DNA from: a virus
Direction: 5' to 3' (one strand)
Virus record (IMG/VR): IMGVR_UViG_3300032236_000106
Coordinates: 1 to 27,982 of that record
DNA: 27,982 bases
Shown here: positions 1-6,967 of the stretch, piece after piece
Layout of the letters: every line of letters starts with the position of its first letter
Position numbering within the stretch: position 1 is the first letter of the stretch
Notes under the pieces: model-generated
Seen by the model: the letters and a program-made list of their open reading frames with translations, nothing else
Database searches by the model: none
Told to the model about the DNA's origin: nothing
Program-made: the position numbers and the translations under genes

Positions 1-294
1 ACCTGTGCTGAGCTGCCCCGCACCTTGTTGCGCTTGAGTTTGGAGTTGTGAAAAGTCAGCAATGCGCTGGCCACCATAGGTTTGGTATGGGTTTTGATTT
101 ACGTCTGTAAGTGCAGAGCCCATAGACAGCACGTTTTGTGCGTATGGTTTAGCCCATTCGGGTAAATCTTGAACAGTTGTAGTTGTTCCTGTCGCGCTAC
201 CACCGCCACCACCGCCACCGCTACCCCAAAGGGTAAATGATTTAACGATTCCAAGTGGATGGATTAAACTGAACAGCAATTTCATGGCGCTCAT
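1..294 (-). CDS. virion (ejection-type) protein, N-terminal part, cut by window edge
   Basis: An open frame of 98 codons starts at ATG 294 and runs off the left edge without a stop. The start overlaps the stop of the acetyltransferase gene as ATGA. The N-terminus is hydrophobic (MSAMKLLFSLIHPLGIVKSF), followed by a run of seven glycines at about residues 25-31 and then a region with the core PEWAKPYAQNVLSMG and NPYQTYGGQRIADFS. I recognise that region as typical of large internal or ejection proteins of short-tailed phages in environmental genomes; this is recalled family resemblance, not a search result. The position after the nozzle-like and Gly/Ala-rich virion genes fits. The rest of the protein and its function cannot be judged from this window. 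Confidence 0.7.
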   Translation of the reverse strand, partial: MSAMKLLFSLIHPLGIVKSFTLWGSGGGGGGGSATGTTTTVQDLPEWAKPYAQNVLSMGSALTDVNQNPYQTYGGQRIADFSQLQTQAQQGAGQLSTG

Positions 295-755
295 AGCGGC
301 TCCGTATTCAAAACTTTTGAGAATATCTTGTCAGTAAACGTGTACCCAAGATATTCAAATAAACGTGAATTGTCGAGGAAAACCTTTGTGTGCATGATGA
401 CACGGTTAACCCCTTCTTTTTTAAGCACGTCCTCAGCGAACTGAAATAGACGGAGACCCACACGACCCTTGCGGTGTTCTTTCTTTAGATAATAAATATC
501 CTCGAAAGCTGTCAGGCAAGTCTTGTAATGCAAGTGCGGCTGCACAATAAAAATCATGTAGCCAATAAGCTGATTATCCTCTCTAACCGTGATGCAGCGC
601 AACATGCCAGCTACCTGAAGTCTACCGAACGCTTCGTAATCTGGGGCTAAAGGGAAATCTTTGCATGGGCACAGCTCATCGTAATGGGCTGGCAGGATTT
701 CCCTCAGAGCGTCGATAAACTCGCCGGGGTCTTCAGACTGGTACGTTGTTGTCAT
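291..755 (-). CDS. GNAT-family N-acetyltransferase
   Basis: A 154-residue protein with the layout of a GNAT acetyltransferase, which moves an acetyl group from acetyl-CoA to an amine. The segment IGYMIFIV (about 64-71) fits the central strand, and EDIYYLKKEHRKGRVGLRL (85-103) fits strand 4 and the acetyl-CoA pyrophosphate loop (R/Q-x-x-G-x-G/A, here RKGRVG at 95-100). DNSRLFEYLGY (128-138) matches the usual C-terminal N-x-x-A/S-x-x-x-Y-x-x-x-G-F/Y region. Both ends overlap neighbours by ATGA, so it is translated with virion genes. GNAT proteins in this position are common in podovirus-like genomes, but the substrate is unknown. Acetylation of a phage structural or host protein is a guess. Confidence 0.8.
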   Translation of the reverse strand: MTTTYQSEDPGEFIDALREILPAHYDELCPCKDFPLAPDYEAFGRLQVAGMLRCITVREDNQLIGYMIFIVQPHLHYKTCLTAFEDIYYLKKEHRKGRVGLRLFQFAEDVLKKEGVNRVIMHTKVFLDNSRLFEYLGYTFTDKIFSKVLNTEPL

Positions 756-1945
756 GCGGGCAGGTATTTGTCAGCTTTGGTATTGGTAGCTACACGGTTC
801 TTACCTGTGGTTTTGCCGCGAGCCTTCTGGACTCTGTCCATCATAGCGTACAGTTTACGTGCACCAGCTTCGGTCGAACCATTACCCAGCTCAGAAACAA
901 TCCGTGCGGGCACAACAAATTCACCGTCGGCGAGTCGAGCAGGTTGCTTATGGCCAATCACAGCAGGGATGGAATCAGACACACCATCGCCGGGGCCCTT
1001 CAAGAGTCGGCCACCATCAGAGTAACCACCAAGGTTGTAGTGCGCATCAGCAATACCGCCAGTAGCAAATCGGGTTTGTTCGCCTGTCACACTGTCTACG
1101 CCAGTATCTGAAGCGTCTGATACAACGTTCTCAGAAGTTGGGGTTTGCCAAGGAGTAGCGTAGGCTGCATGGTTGATGTCAGCCATCGGGTAGCCAGTAT
1201 TAGCGCCGATTGCGTTTTGGTTTGACATCTGCTCCACAGGGCCACCACCTGTATCAGGGGGGTTGGAAGTAGGTACACCGCCGTCAGCATAACCATAGAG
1301 CTGCTTAGCTTGGTCATCGGAAAGCTTGTTATACGTAGGGTTGAAATAGCGTTGTTGACGGCCAAAGTTCTGCGTCATACCCGATTGGTATGAAGGCACG
1401 TCAGGAGCAGGTGTTGGGCTGTTTGCGTTGGGACTATATGAATAGCGTTGACCCATGCTTGCATCAGATTGTGAGGCCAAAGGTGTAACAGGTTGTGGTT
1501 TAAACGCATCGGCAAGTGCAGGGGCCGCAGCCATAAGACCAGCTTTAGCTAAACCTGTACCGCCACCAACTTGCCCCATAAATGCTTGTTGCCCAGCAGT
1601 TGATCCAAGGCTACCGATACCTGTACCTAGCTTGTCGTACGCGCTTTTTTGTGCGTACTCTTGAGCCGCTTGCTGTTGTGCAGCCAGAGCTTCTTCGCCA
1701 GTTAAGTTAGTACCTGCTTGCTTTAAGGCTTCATTGGTAAAACCCGCTTCGCCAGCGCTTGCAAGTCCTTCGCCTAAACCAGCACCGCCATAACCAGCAA
1801 TACCAGCCATCAAACCTTTTTTCAGGCTACCAGATTGCGCGTAACCTAGGCCCCCCGCAGCAGCAGCGCCAAGCATGGGATTACCCGTAGCTGCGCCTAC
1901 ACCGACGCCTACGATTGTAGGAAGCATTGAAGATAGAAAGCCCAT
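752..1945 (-). CDS. Gly/Ala-rich virion protein with C-terminal tail-type domain
   Basis: This 397-residue protein starts at ATG 1945 behind a GAGG ribosome site. Residues 1-60 are strongly hydrophobic and rich in Gly and Ala (TIVGVGVGAATGNPMLG and similar), as in internal proteins that insert into host membranes during ejection. The middle (150-290) is polar, Pro/Asn/Gln-rich and probably disordered. It carries YADGGV (219-224), FATGGI (293-298) and YSDGGR (308-313). The C-terminal part, GPGDGVSDSIPAVI to PARLADGEFVVPARIVSELG (about 317-354), is a conserved block I recognise from many phage tail-associated proteins. A basic tail with GKTTGKN (377-383) ends the protein. An internal or ejection role is inferred from composition and from its place after the nozzle-like gene. 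Confidence 0.65.
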   Translation of the reverse strand: MGFLSSMLPTIVGVGVGAATGNPMLGAAAAGGLGYAQSGSLKKGLMAGIAGYGGAGLGEGLASAGEAGFTNEALKQAGTNLTGEEALAAQQQAAQEYAQKSAYDKLGTGIGSLGSTAGQQAFMGQVGGGTGLAKAGLMAAAPALADAFKPQPVTPLASQSDASMGQRYSYSPNANSPTPAPDVPSYQSGMTQNFGRQQRYFNPTYNKLSDDQAKQLYGYADGGVPTSNPPDTGGGPVEQMSNQNAIGANTGYPMADINHAAYATPWQTPTSENVVSDASDTGVDSVTGEQTRFATGGIADAHYNLGGYSDGGRLLKGPGDGVSDSIPAVIGHKQPARLADGEFVVPARIVSELGNGSTEAGARKLYAMMDRVQKARGKTTGKNRVATNTKADKYLPA

Positions 1946-1974
1946 ATTAGCCTCGTGAATTGGGGTTGTACATA

Positions 1975-2298
1975 TTATGCCTTGATGCGTAAGGGGTAGC
2001 TAGTGCCGCCGCCAGAGGTATCGCAATAAATATCACCAGAACGGAGATGCGCAAGGTCTGCTTGAGTAGGCAAACTAAGTTTGAATTTACCGCGAGTTGC
2101 AGGGTCTGGCTCGGCAAAAGTTAAACCAGAAACCACGTTGACAGTACCGACACCTTGAGATGCAGCCAACATAGGAGAAGCGTTGTCCAACTGAGTGAAG
2201 TACAAACGCAAAATGTTTGTGAGTTGGTCGATAAACTTCTGGTCGTACTCCACTGGAGCAGCGGGTAGTCGCGGAGCGATTGAATTCTTTTGTCCCAT
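1975..2298 (-). CDS. small conserved virion-region protein, unknown function
   Basis: 107 residues, starting at ATG 2298. A strong GGAGG site lies in the last codons of the nozzle-like gene with a 5-base spacer, so the two are coupled. The N-terminal part (PVEYDQKFIDQLTNILRLYF) looks like one amphipathic helix. The rest is Gly/Ser/Thr-rich with the end RSGDIYCDTSGGGTSYPLRIKA, which looks like short beta strands. Similar small proteins usually follow the nozzle-like gene in related environmental phages, so I think it is a real virion or assembly gene. No catalytic motif is visible. Confidence 0.65.
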   Translation of the reverse strand: MGQKNSIAPRLPAAPVEYDQKFIDQLTNILRLYFTQLDNASPMLAASQGVGTVNVVSGLTFAEPDPATRGKFKLSLPTQADLAHLRSGDIYCDTSGGGTSYPLRIKA

Positions 2299-2300
2299 GC

Positions 2301-4478
2301 TTACCTCCGACCGTCAGGTCTAATGTCAATACGTGGCGTGCCGAGCTGCCATGAAACGCCTAAGTCAGCAGACCCAACACGGAACGCCATTTGACGGCCA
2401 CGAACTCGAACATAGACGTACTCGGTAAACTGCTGCACGTTGTACGAGCGGACGTTAGAGTAGTTATTTAAGCTGGTTACCGTAGGAGCATCTGAGCTGC
2501 CATAGTCTGCACCGGGGTTTTGGCGTGGGCGGACAGTAAATGTGAGAGAGGGCGAAGCTGAGTCTGACCCATCAAAAGTCACGTCAGGAATGATGCGAGT
2601 AGCCAGACCAAAGTTGTGCCCATCACCGATGTCAAAATCAGAAGACTGCACATACGAAACAATAGCCGAAGGTGGCGTTGTTGTTCCATCATCATTACCG
2701 GTTTCTTGGTAAACAAGCTGCCCAGCATAAGGTGTAGCCATTGGCTCAGCACGAAGAGGGCTATCCAACCAAGCAGTACGGCCCATAGTGCCGTAGTACC
2801 AAGTGCGTTCCAAATGGTTAAAGATGACATACTTATCAACCACGGTGCTGTTAGCGGAACAGTAGAACCACCACACTTCGTTAAAGCCTTCGTTTGTACC
2901 AGCAAAGAACTGATACGACTGGTCCATGTTGATGTCATCAAAGATGTATTGACGAAGCGCGCAAGGGAGAGTTTCCACACGACCAGAGTACATGTAGAAC
3001 TTGTCGGCACCCATCCAGTAGGTCACGTTGTTCGCCGTAGCTACGGTGTTGGGGCCAGCAATCGAAATGTTTGCGCCCATGATTTGGAAGCCCCAAACAT
3101 AGGGTGGGCCTAAGTACTGCATGGAGTACACAGCGGCGTCAGTAAACACCAATATTTCTTGGCGGGTCTGCAAAGCGCTAATGATTTGCGAACCGTTACT
3201 CAGTCGGTAGTCACCAGCTTGGTTAGTGGTTTGCGGAGTCCATGTGTAGAACTGTTCTTGGTCTGACCAACGAATAAGCAATGGGTCTTGAGTTGCGGAA
3301 AAGAGCGAACCTGATGGATCGTTTGCGCCAAATGCAATGACGAAACGCGAAGAGTCCGATACCAAAACGGAGTTAACTATCGAGGGAGTAGTCGAATCCA
3401 TCGTAGCGCCATTGATCGTAGCGCCCGCAGCCATAACAACACCGCGATCAAATGTGTTGACGTTGGCATTAACAGTCCAGTAGTACATAGCGCCACCACG
3501 GGGGTTGAAGATTAAGTCTTGCCCGTAGTTAGATTCGCTCCAAAGACGCAGTTGCTGTCCGACCGCACCAGAAGTAGCTGACGTGCCCCACCCAGAGAAA
3601 GAAGTGGTTACTTGAGTAACTGTAGCCCCGGCAGTGTGTGCCGCTGCTGTAGAGCCATTTGCTCCGCGAGTGCAGCCAGTCAATGTATTTGTAGAAATAC
3701 CAGAATATGTAATGGACTCAGAGTCGATAACGATCGTACCTGTCGAACTAAACCCAGTGGCAGAAGTCAGCACAATGGAAGTAGCACTGCTATTTACAGT
3801 GGTGTTAAGCGTGGTTGTTTGAGAGCCAGTAACAACGCCGCCCCAAGTACCAGCACCCCAACCTGTTGCGTAGGTATAAACATCCAAGCCTGTGTTGATC
3901 TGGTATGTAAACGTAGCCGTACCCGCTGCACCGGAAGAGGTAGCGGGGGAAGACACAACAATGTTGTATTGGTTTGAGTTCAGATAAGTAATCTGAAACT
4001 CTTTGTTTAATGCAGCAGCAGGAATACCATTGACCGCACCGCTAACCCCAGAAATCGTAACAAAGTCATGGTTAGATGCACCATGGCCGGGGTCGTTAAC
4101 AGTTACTGTTGTTGAAGTATTGGTTGTAGTAAACGCGCTTGTTATCCCTGTATGCGTTGCACGTATGGGAGTGATGTCGTAGAACAACCCGTTAGGGCCG
4201 TTCTGAATGTAATATTTGAGGTTAGTACCGACGGCAAGCAAGTTCTGCCCACCAAGCGTAATCCAATTCCACATGGAACGCGCAACACCCCAATACGAGC
4301 CAGTCGGCGGCTGCAATGTTGCTTGTGCTGCGCCCGTATCACGAACCCAACCACCAATTTTTTCGGGGTAACCAGAGCGAAAACGAATCTTATCGCAATC
4401 GAACCAGCCGCCTTCGTTAGAAAGAGTTGTACCCTCGCGGTTTACACCGGGGCGGAATTGTAATTTTTGGAGAGGCAA
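2301..4478 (-). CDS. tail nozzle-like beta-propeller protein (short-tail tubular protein)
   Basis: 725 residues. The N-terminus PLQKLQFRPGVNREGTTLSNEGGWFD and the C-terminus WQLGTPRIDIRPDGRR mark a widespread family of podovirus tail proteins thought to form the distal tube or nozzle. Repeated W-rich strands between about 300 and 600 (IRWSDQEQFYTW, LVFTDAAVYSMQY, YWMGADKFYMYSG, ERTWYYGTMGRTAW) suggest propeller blades. Two extra beta modules are inserted: a GHG module (about 121-192) and an ITYSGI/LTGCTRG module (about 224-290). The start is TTG at 4478: a GGGAG site sits 7 bases upstream and the frame is closed by a stop at 4503-4505, leaving no ATG option. The gene is cut off from the upstream lysis genes by the oppositely oriented homing endonuclease. 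Confidence 0.7.
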   Translation of the reverse strand: MPLQKLQFRPGVNREGTTLSNEGGWFDCDKIRFRSGYPEKIGGWVRDTGAAQATLQPPTGSYWGVARSMWNWITLGGQNLLAVGTNLKYYIQNGPNGLFYDITPIRATHTGITSAFTTTNTSTTVTVNDPGHGASNHDFVTISGVSGAVNGIPAAALNKEFQITYLNSNQYNIVVSSPATSSGAAGTATFTYQINTGLDVYTYATGWGAGTWGGVVTGSQTTTLNTTVNSSATSIVLTSATGFSSTGTIVIDSESITYSGISTNTLTGCTRGANGSTAAAHTAGATVTQVTTSFSGWGTSATSGAVGQQLRLWSESNYGQDLIFNPRGGAMYYWTVNANVNTFDRGVVMAAGATINGATMDSTTPSIVNSVLVSDSSRFVIAFGANDPSGSLFSATQDPLLIRWSDQEQFYTWTPQTTNQAGDYRLSNGSQIISALQTRQEILVFTDAAVYSMQYLGPPYVWGFQIMGANISIAGPNTVATANNVTYWMGADKFYMYSGRVETLPCALRQYIFDDINMDQSYQFFAGTNEGFNEVWWFYCSANSTVVDKYVIFNHLERTWYYGTMGRTAWLDSPLRAEPMATPYAGQLVYQETGNDDGTTTPPSAIVSYVQSSDFDIGDGHNFGLATRIIPDVTFDGSDSASPSLTFTVRPRQNPGADYGSSDAPTVTSLNNYSNVRSYNVQQFTEYVYVRVRGRQMAFRVGSADLGVSWQLGTPRIDIRPDGRR

Positions 4479-4486
4479 GTTATACT
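4458..4486 (+). promoter_or_regulatory. sigma-70-like promoter for the homing endonuclease
   Basis: On the plus strand, TTGTAA (4458-4463) and TATACT (4481-4486) are separated by exactly 17 bases. They match the -35 consensus at 4 of 6 and the -10 consensus at 5 of 6 positions. Transcription would start near 4493, just upstream of a TAGGAG ribosome site and the ATG at 4516. The -10 box overlaps, on the other strand, the GGGAG ribosome site of the nozzle-like gene. Confidence 0.5.
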
Positions 4487-4515
4487 CCCGTATCGGTATT
4501 AACTAGGAGCACAGC

Positions 4516-5049
4516 ATGTACGTTTACATTTGGAAACGCAAAGACGGGACCCCTTTTTACGTTGGTATGTCCAAAAACTTTGGTCGCACCAACCCACTTA
4601 CCGCAGGAGGACGCGGCTGGCTTTGCAAGAAAACGCTTGCAGAAATCGGTCCTAGCAATGTTGTGGTTGAGTTGCATCAAGTTGGTACACAAGAAGAGGC
4701 TGCTAGTTTGGAAAAGCGTCTAATCAAAGAAATTGGACGCATACAAACAAATACAGGGCCGTTGACGAATCTTAAACTAGGTGGAGACGGTTGGCAAGGA
4801 ATGTCTGATGCCGGAAAGGCCAGTCTCAGCGCGTTTGTAAAGGCCAATAACCCAATGCACAATCCAGAAGTTCGCGCCAGAGCTACGGCAAAAATGAATA
4901 GCCCTGAAGTCAAAGCAAAATTCATGGGTGACAACAACCCCGCAAAGCGACCAGAAGTCCGAGCGAAATTACTTGCACGCTGGCAAGACCCTGAGTATCG
5001 CGAAAGACAACGCATTGCTAGAACCGGTAAAAAGCGCATTAAAAAGTAA
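4516..5049 (+). CDS. GIY-YIG homing endonuclease with NUMOD3-type repeats
   Basis: This is the only plus-strand gene, 177 residues, with a TAGGAG ribosome site before ATG 4516. The N-terminal nuclease domain has the variant signature VYIW (3-6) and FYVG (14-17). Arg24 sits where the catalytic arginine is expected, and the helix EEAASLEKRLIKEIGR (60-75) supplies the acidic residue that binds metal in this family. PLTNLKLGGDGWQG (82-95) is the usual end of the domain. The C-terminal half carries NUMOD3-like DNA-binding repeats: NNPMHNPEVRAR, NSPEVKAKF, NNPAKRPEVRAK and QDPEYRER (111-163). The end is very basic (GKKRIKK). Its stop lies one base from the endolysin stop and its start 37 bases from the divergent nozzle-like start, as expected for a selfish insertion between two genes. 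Confidence 0.9.
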   Translation: MYVYIWKRKDGTPFYVGMSKNFGRTNPLTAGGRGWLCKKTLAEIGPSNVVVELHQVGTQEEAASLEKRLIKEIGRIQTNTGPLTNLKLGGDGWQGMSDAGKASLSAFVKANNPMHNPEVRARATAKMNSPEVKAKFMGDNNPAKRPEVRAKLLARWQDPEYRERQRIARTGKKRIKK

Positions 5050-5050
5050 A

Positions 5051-5665
5051 TCAGGCAACAGCGGAGCACTCGCTACAGACATTCAGCGCGAGGTTTGTGT
5101 GAGCCACACGGTCATCAAGTCCAATTGTGCCACCATTGATCTTCTTAGTCAGCCCTGTCCAGTCGGAGGATTCAGCCAATTCGTTGCATCCGTGCGTGCT
5201 CCAGAACCAACCAGCAGTCAGCATTGCATACAACGGCGTAGCCACAAGATCGGGCTGCATGACAAAATCCACGCCCAAAGCTTGTCCAGCATGGAAATAA
5301 TTTGAATAGCCAGTGAGCTGAATACCACCACGGCCCCTAAACCGATAGCCGTCACCACTAGACTCGTCACGATTACCCATCCGAGAAGCGTATACGTTAT
5401 TGGCGATTTTCTTGGGATTTCCTGCATACTGGTTAGCGATTTCGAGAGTGGGAAAACGTTTCGGCCACAGCTTCATCAGCGTAGCAGCTTTGTAATTCAG
5501 GTTTTCTTCGAAGATGCGGAAGTTCCCGCACTCGTGCCCGCACTGGCCGAGGAACGCAGCTTGCTTGCGTGGGGTGTCCATCTTAAATTTGACGAACGTA
5601 GCGTTAAGCGGGTCCATCATCGCAGGGTCAATGTGCAAGCGGTTAAGTTGTGCAGCGGTAATCAT
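5051..5665 (-). CDS. GH19 chitinase-type endolysin
   Basis: 204 residues. A glycoside hydrolase family 19 muramidase-like lysin that degrades peptidoglycan at the end of infection. GHECGNF (43-49) holds the likely catalytic acid Glu45, EENLNY (53-58) follows as in phage GH19 lysins, and RGRGGIQLTGYSNY (110-123) is the family signature. The segment GCNELAESSDWTGLTKKINGGTIGLDDR (159-186) is the usual C-terminal active-site wall. No signal peptide is visible, so export should depend on a holin. The start overlaps the Rz stop as ATGA, completing a holin-Rz/Rz1-endolysin cassette. Cysteines 197 and 200 near the C-terminus are unexplained. Confidence 0.92.
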   Translation of the reverse strand: MITAAQLNRLHIDPAMMDPLNATFVKFKMDTPRKQAAFLGQCGHECGNFRIFEENLNYKAATLMKLWPKRFPTLEIANQYAGNPKKIANNVYASRMGNRDESSGDGYRFRGRGGIQLTGYSNYFHAGQALGVDFVMQPDLVATPLYAMLTAGWFWSTHGCNELAESSDWTGLTKKINGGTIGLDDRVAHTNLALNVCSECSAVA

Positions 5666-6075
5666 TTGAGTGTTTCCCTCACTTCGTTGTAGCGGTCGAT
5701 GCAGGAGTTGAGGTCGATGATGGCTCTGTCACCGTCGGCGACGAGCTTGATAAGGTCTTCAACAGTCTGTCCGTCAAGTTCGGCTCGCGCTTGACCATCG
5801 TTGGTGGTAGAGGTGGAACATCCACCCTTGGTGGTGACGGGGACGTACAGCCGAGGGCGAGAAGACAAAATCCCAGAGAGCTTAGTTTCAAAAGCTTGTT
5901 TGGTGTCGGCATCTTTGGCATCTTGTTCATCCTTGCGCTTGTTCATTTCCGTGTTCAGACGAGCTATCTCCAAGCTGTCCTCCGTTTCCTTTTGCACATA
6001 ACCAGCATGGTGGCCGTACAAATATGCAGCTAAAGCGACAGCTATAGCCCCTAGGATCATTGAGGGGCTCGGCAT
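5662..6075 (-). CDS. Rz: Rz-like inner-membrane spanin
   Basis: 137 residues. An N-terminal membrane anchor (ILGAIAVALAAYLYGHHAG, 7-25) is followed by a charged coiled coil (about 28-68) and a periplasmic part with RLYVPVT (75-81), CSTS and ARAELDGQTVEDLIKLVADGDRAIIDLN (97-124), which match Rz proteins. Rz joins Rz1 to bridge and fuse the inner and outer membranes after peptidoglycan is degraded. The start at ATG 6075 overlaps the holin candidate stop by one base (TGATG). An Rz1-like frame is fully embedded in another reading frame of this gene, the classic lambda-type layout. Confidence 0.85.
   Translation of the reverse strand: MPSPSMILGAIAVALAAYLYGHHAGYVQKETEDSLEIARLNTEMNKRKDEQDAKDADTKQAFETKLSGILSSRPRLYVPVTTKGGCSTSTTNDGQARAELDGQTVEDLIKLVADGDRAIIDLNSCIDRYNEVRETLK
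5679..5930 (-). CDS. Rz1: Rz1-like outer-membrane spanin lipoprotein, nested in Rz
   Basis: Up to 83 residues, lying entirely inside the Rz gene in a different frame. It has a basic N-terminus (MNKMPKMPTPNKLLK), a hydrophobic stretch (LSSLGFCLLAL) and a lipobox-like end with GC followed by TSPSPP, closely like the GCTS junction of lambda Rz1. The mature part is short and Pro/Ser/Thr-rich (VDVPPLPP), as in Rz1. The lipobox is imperfect because A rather than L is at -3. An AAGGA site lies 8 bases before the second ATG (5921), so the real start may be 5921 rather than 5930. Confidence 0.75.
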   Translation of the reverse strand: MNKMPKMPTPNKLLKLSSLGFCLLALGCTSPSPPRVDVPPLPPTMVKREPNLTDRLLKTLSSSSPTVTEPSSTSTPASTATTK

Positions 6076-6605
6076 CAGGTTGGCTCCAGTTTGGCTGCTG
6101 CTCGTTCATTTGCTATCTCCTCACGGCTGGGGTCAAGGTAGTCGGCGGGAGTTGTTGGCGGTGGGGGTGCGCGCCACTCTTCGTCCAGCTCAGGGTTTTT
6201 GTAGCCCATGAAGTTCCAGTCGGGCATGGCCGAGGGAGTAGGCGCGGGAGAGGGTGCGGAAAGGGGTGCTGGGGTAGGTGCGATAGGTGCGGGGGGTGGG
6301 GCAACTACCATAGGGGCTATCTTTTCAGCCAGTGCTTTTGCGCCTTTGTTGACGGCAAACATAGCAATCAAAGTAGTCACAGAGCCAGTCATCAAGAGCA
6401 TCACATCATTGAGCATCTTGGTAAAGGCCATGTCGATCGGGGCCATCGTCTTCATCGGCTGCTGATTAAACATGACAGACCACAGCATAGAACCTACCGT
6501 GCCGCCAAACACCGACATCAAAATAACCACAACGAACGCCCAAGCAACGGCTTGAATCAGAAACACTAGCTCGTCGACGGAACGAATCTTAAACTCTGAA
6601 AACAT
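6075..6605 (-). CDS. holin candidate with two membrane segments and Pro-rich tail
   Basis: 176 residues from ATG 6605, which has GGAG 7 bases upstream; a longer frame to 6653 lacks such support. Two hydrophobic segments are clear: LVFLIQAVAWAFVVVILMSV (13-32) and MLNDVMLLMTGSVTTLIAMFAV (64-85). After these the chain is very proline-rich (about 101-127 and 146-153) with an acidic/basic end. It lies directly before Rz/Rz1 and the GH19 lysin, which makes a holin the most likely role. Holins usually end in a short charged tail, so the 90-residue Pro-rich extension is unusual. A membrane-anchored accessory protein remains possible. Confidence 0.6.
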   Translation of the reverse strand: MFSEFKIRSVDELVFLIQAVAWAFVVVILMSVFGGTVGSMLWSVMFNQQPMKTMAPIDMAFTKMLNDVMLLMTGSVTTLIAMFAVNKGAKALAEKIAPMVVAPPPAPIAPTPAPLSAPSPAPTPSAMPDWNFMGYKNPELDEEWRAPPPPTTPADYLDPSREEIANERAAAKLEPT

Positions 6606-6606
6606 A

Positions 6607-6819
6607 TTACTTCTCCGAAGCTGTAGGGACTGGTTGTTGGGCTTGCTTCTCAAGGATAGGAGCTACAAGGTAATCTGGGCAGTCTTGAGTAAAAAGGCAA
6701 TCGGGGCGTTGGCAACGCTTAGCCGACCAGTGCGCTGGGTCTTGGCAATAGTACCGGTAGCGGTCTTCACACGCAGTCAAACTAATCAGCGTCAACAGGA
6801 TCAATGCGAGTTTTTTCAT
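6607..6819 (-). CDS. small cysteine-rich phage lipoprotein
   Basis: 70 residues from ATG 6819. It has a classical lipoprotein signal: MKK, a hydrophobic core LALILLTLISL and the lipobox LTAC with lipid-anchored Cys17. The mature part has four more cysteines (25, 36, 41, 47), enough for two disulfides in the periplasm. Residues after the lipobox (EDRYRYYCQDPAHW) resemble a recurrent phage lipoprotein found beside lysis genes. A longer frame upstream would destroy the signal peptide, so I reject it. The start lies 38 bases inside the preceding membrane-protein gene, with an AAGGAA site about 10 bases upstream. Role unknown: an accessory outer-membrane lysis protein or an exclusion lipoprotein. 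Confidence 0.75.
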   Translation of the reverse strand: MKKLALILLTLISLTACEDRYRYYCQDPAHWSAKRCQRPDCLFTQDCPDYLVAPILEKQAQQPVPTASEK

Positions 6820-6967
6820 TGCGTTTCTTTTCCTTTTCCTCAAGCCGCAGTACAAGGGCATCGACTTTCTTTAACTGCTTCTCTGTGTGAATTATGGCGA
6901 ACGAAAGCCCCATCAAGCAAAAAATGATTAGCGTGACGATAGCTACCCAAAACCAAAATTCCTTCAT
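6782..6967 (-). CDS. small single-pass membrane protein of the lysis region
   Basis: 61 residues from ATG 6967, which overlaps the upstream gene's stop as ATGA. The N-terminal half is one membrane segment (FWFWVAIVTLIIFCLMGLSFAII, 4-26). The rest is a charged helix (EKQLKKVDALVLRLEEKEKKRNEK) that could form a short coiled coil. This is the layout of small inner-membrane lysis helpers. A longer frame upstream adds a polar, low-complexity leader and lies inside the 240-residue gene, so I did not use it. The 3' end overlaps the lipoprotein gene by 38 bases in another frame, like a second overlapping inner/outer-membrane pair. Confidence 0.65.
   Translation of the reverse strand: MKEFWFWVAIVTLIIFCLMGLSFAIIHTEKQLKKVDALVLRLEEKEKKRNEKTRIDPVDAD

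Noticed and set aside
2301-4478. E1-type ubiquitin-activating domain suggested by the GHG module
   Set aside because: The module is a small beta insert of phage structural proteins; no adenylation or cysteine-transfer motif is present.
6060-6569. Plus-strand 169-codon frame opposite the holin candidate
   Set aside because: Antisense shadow with Gly/Arg/Cys/His-rich low-quality sequence; the minus strand has clear membrane segments, a ribosome site and operon context.
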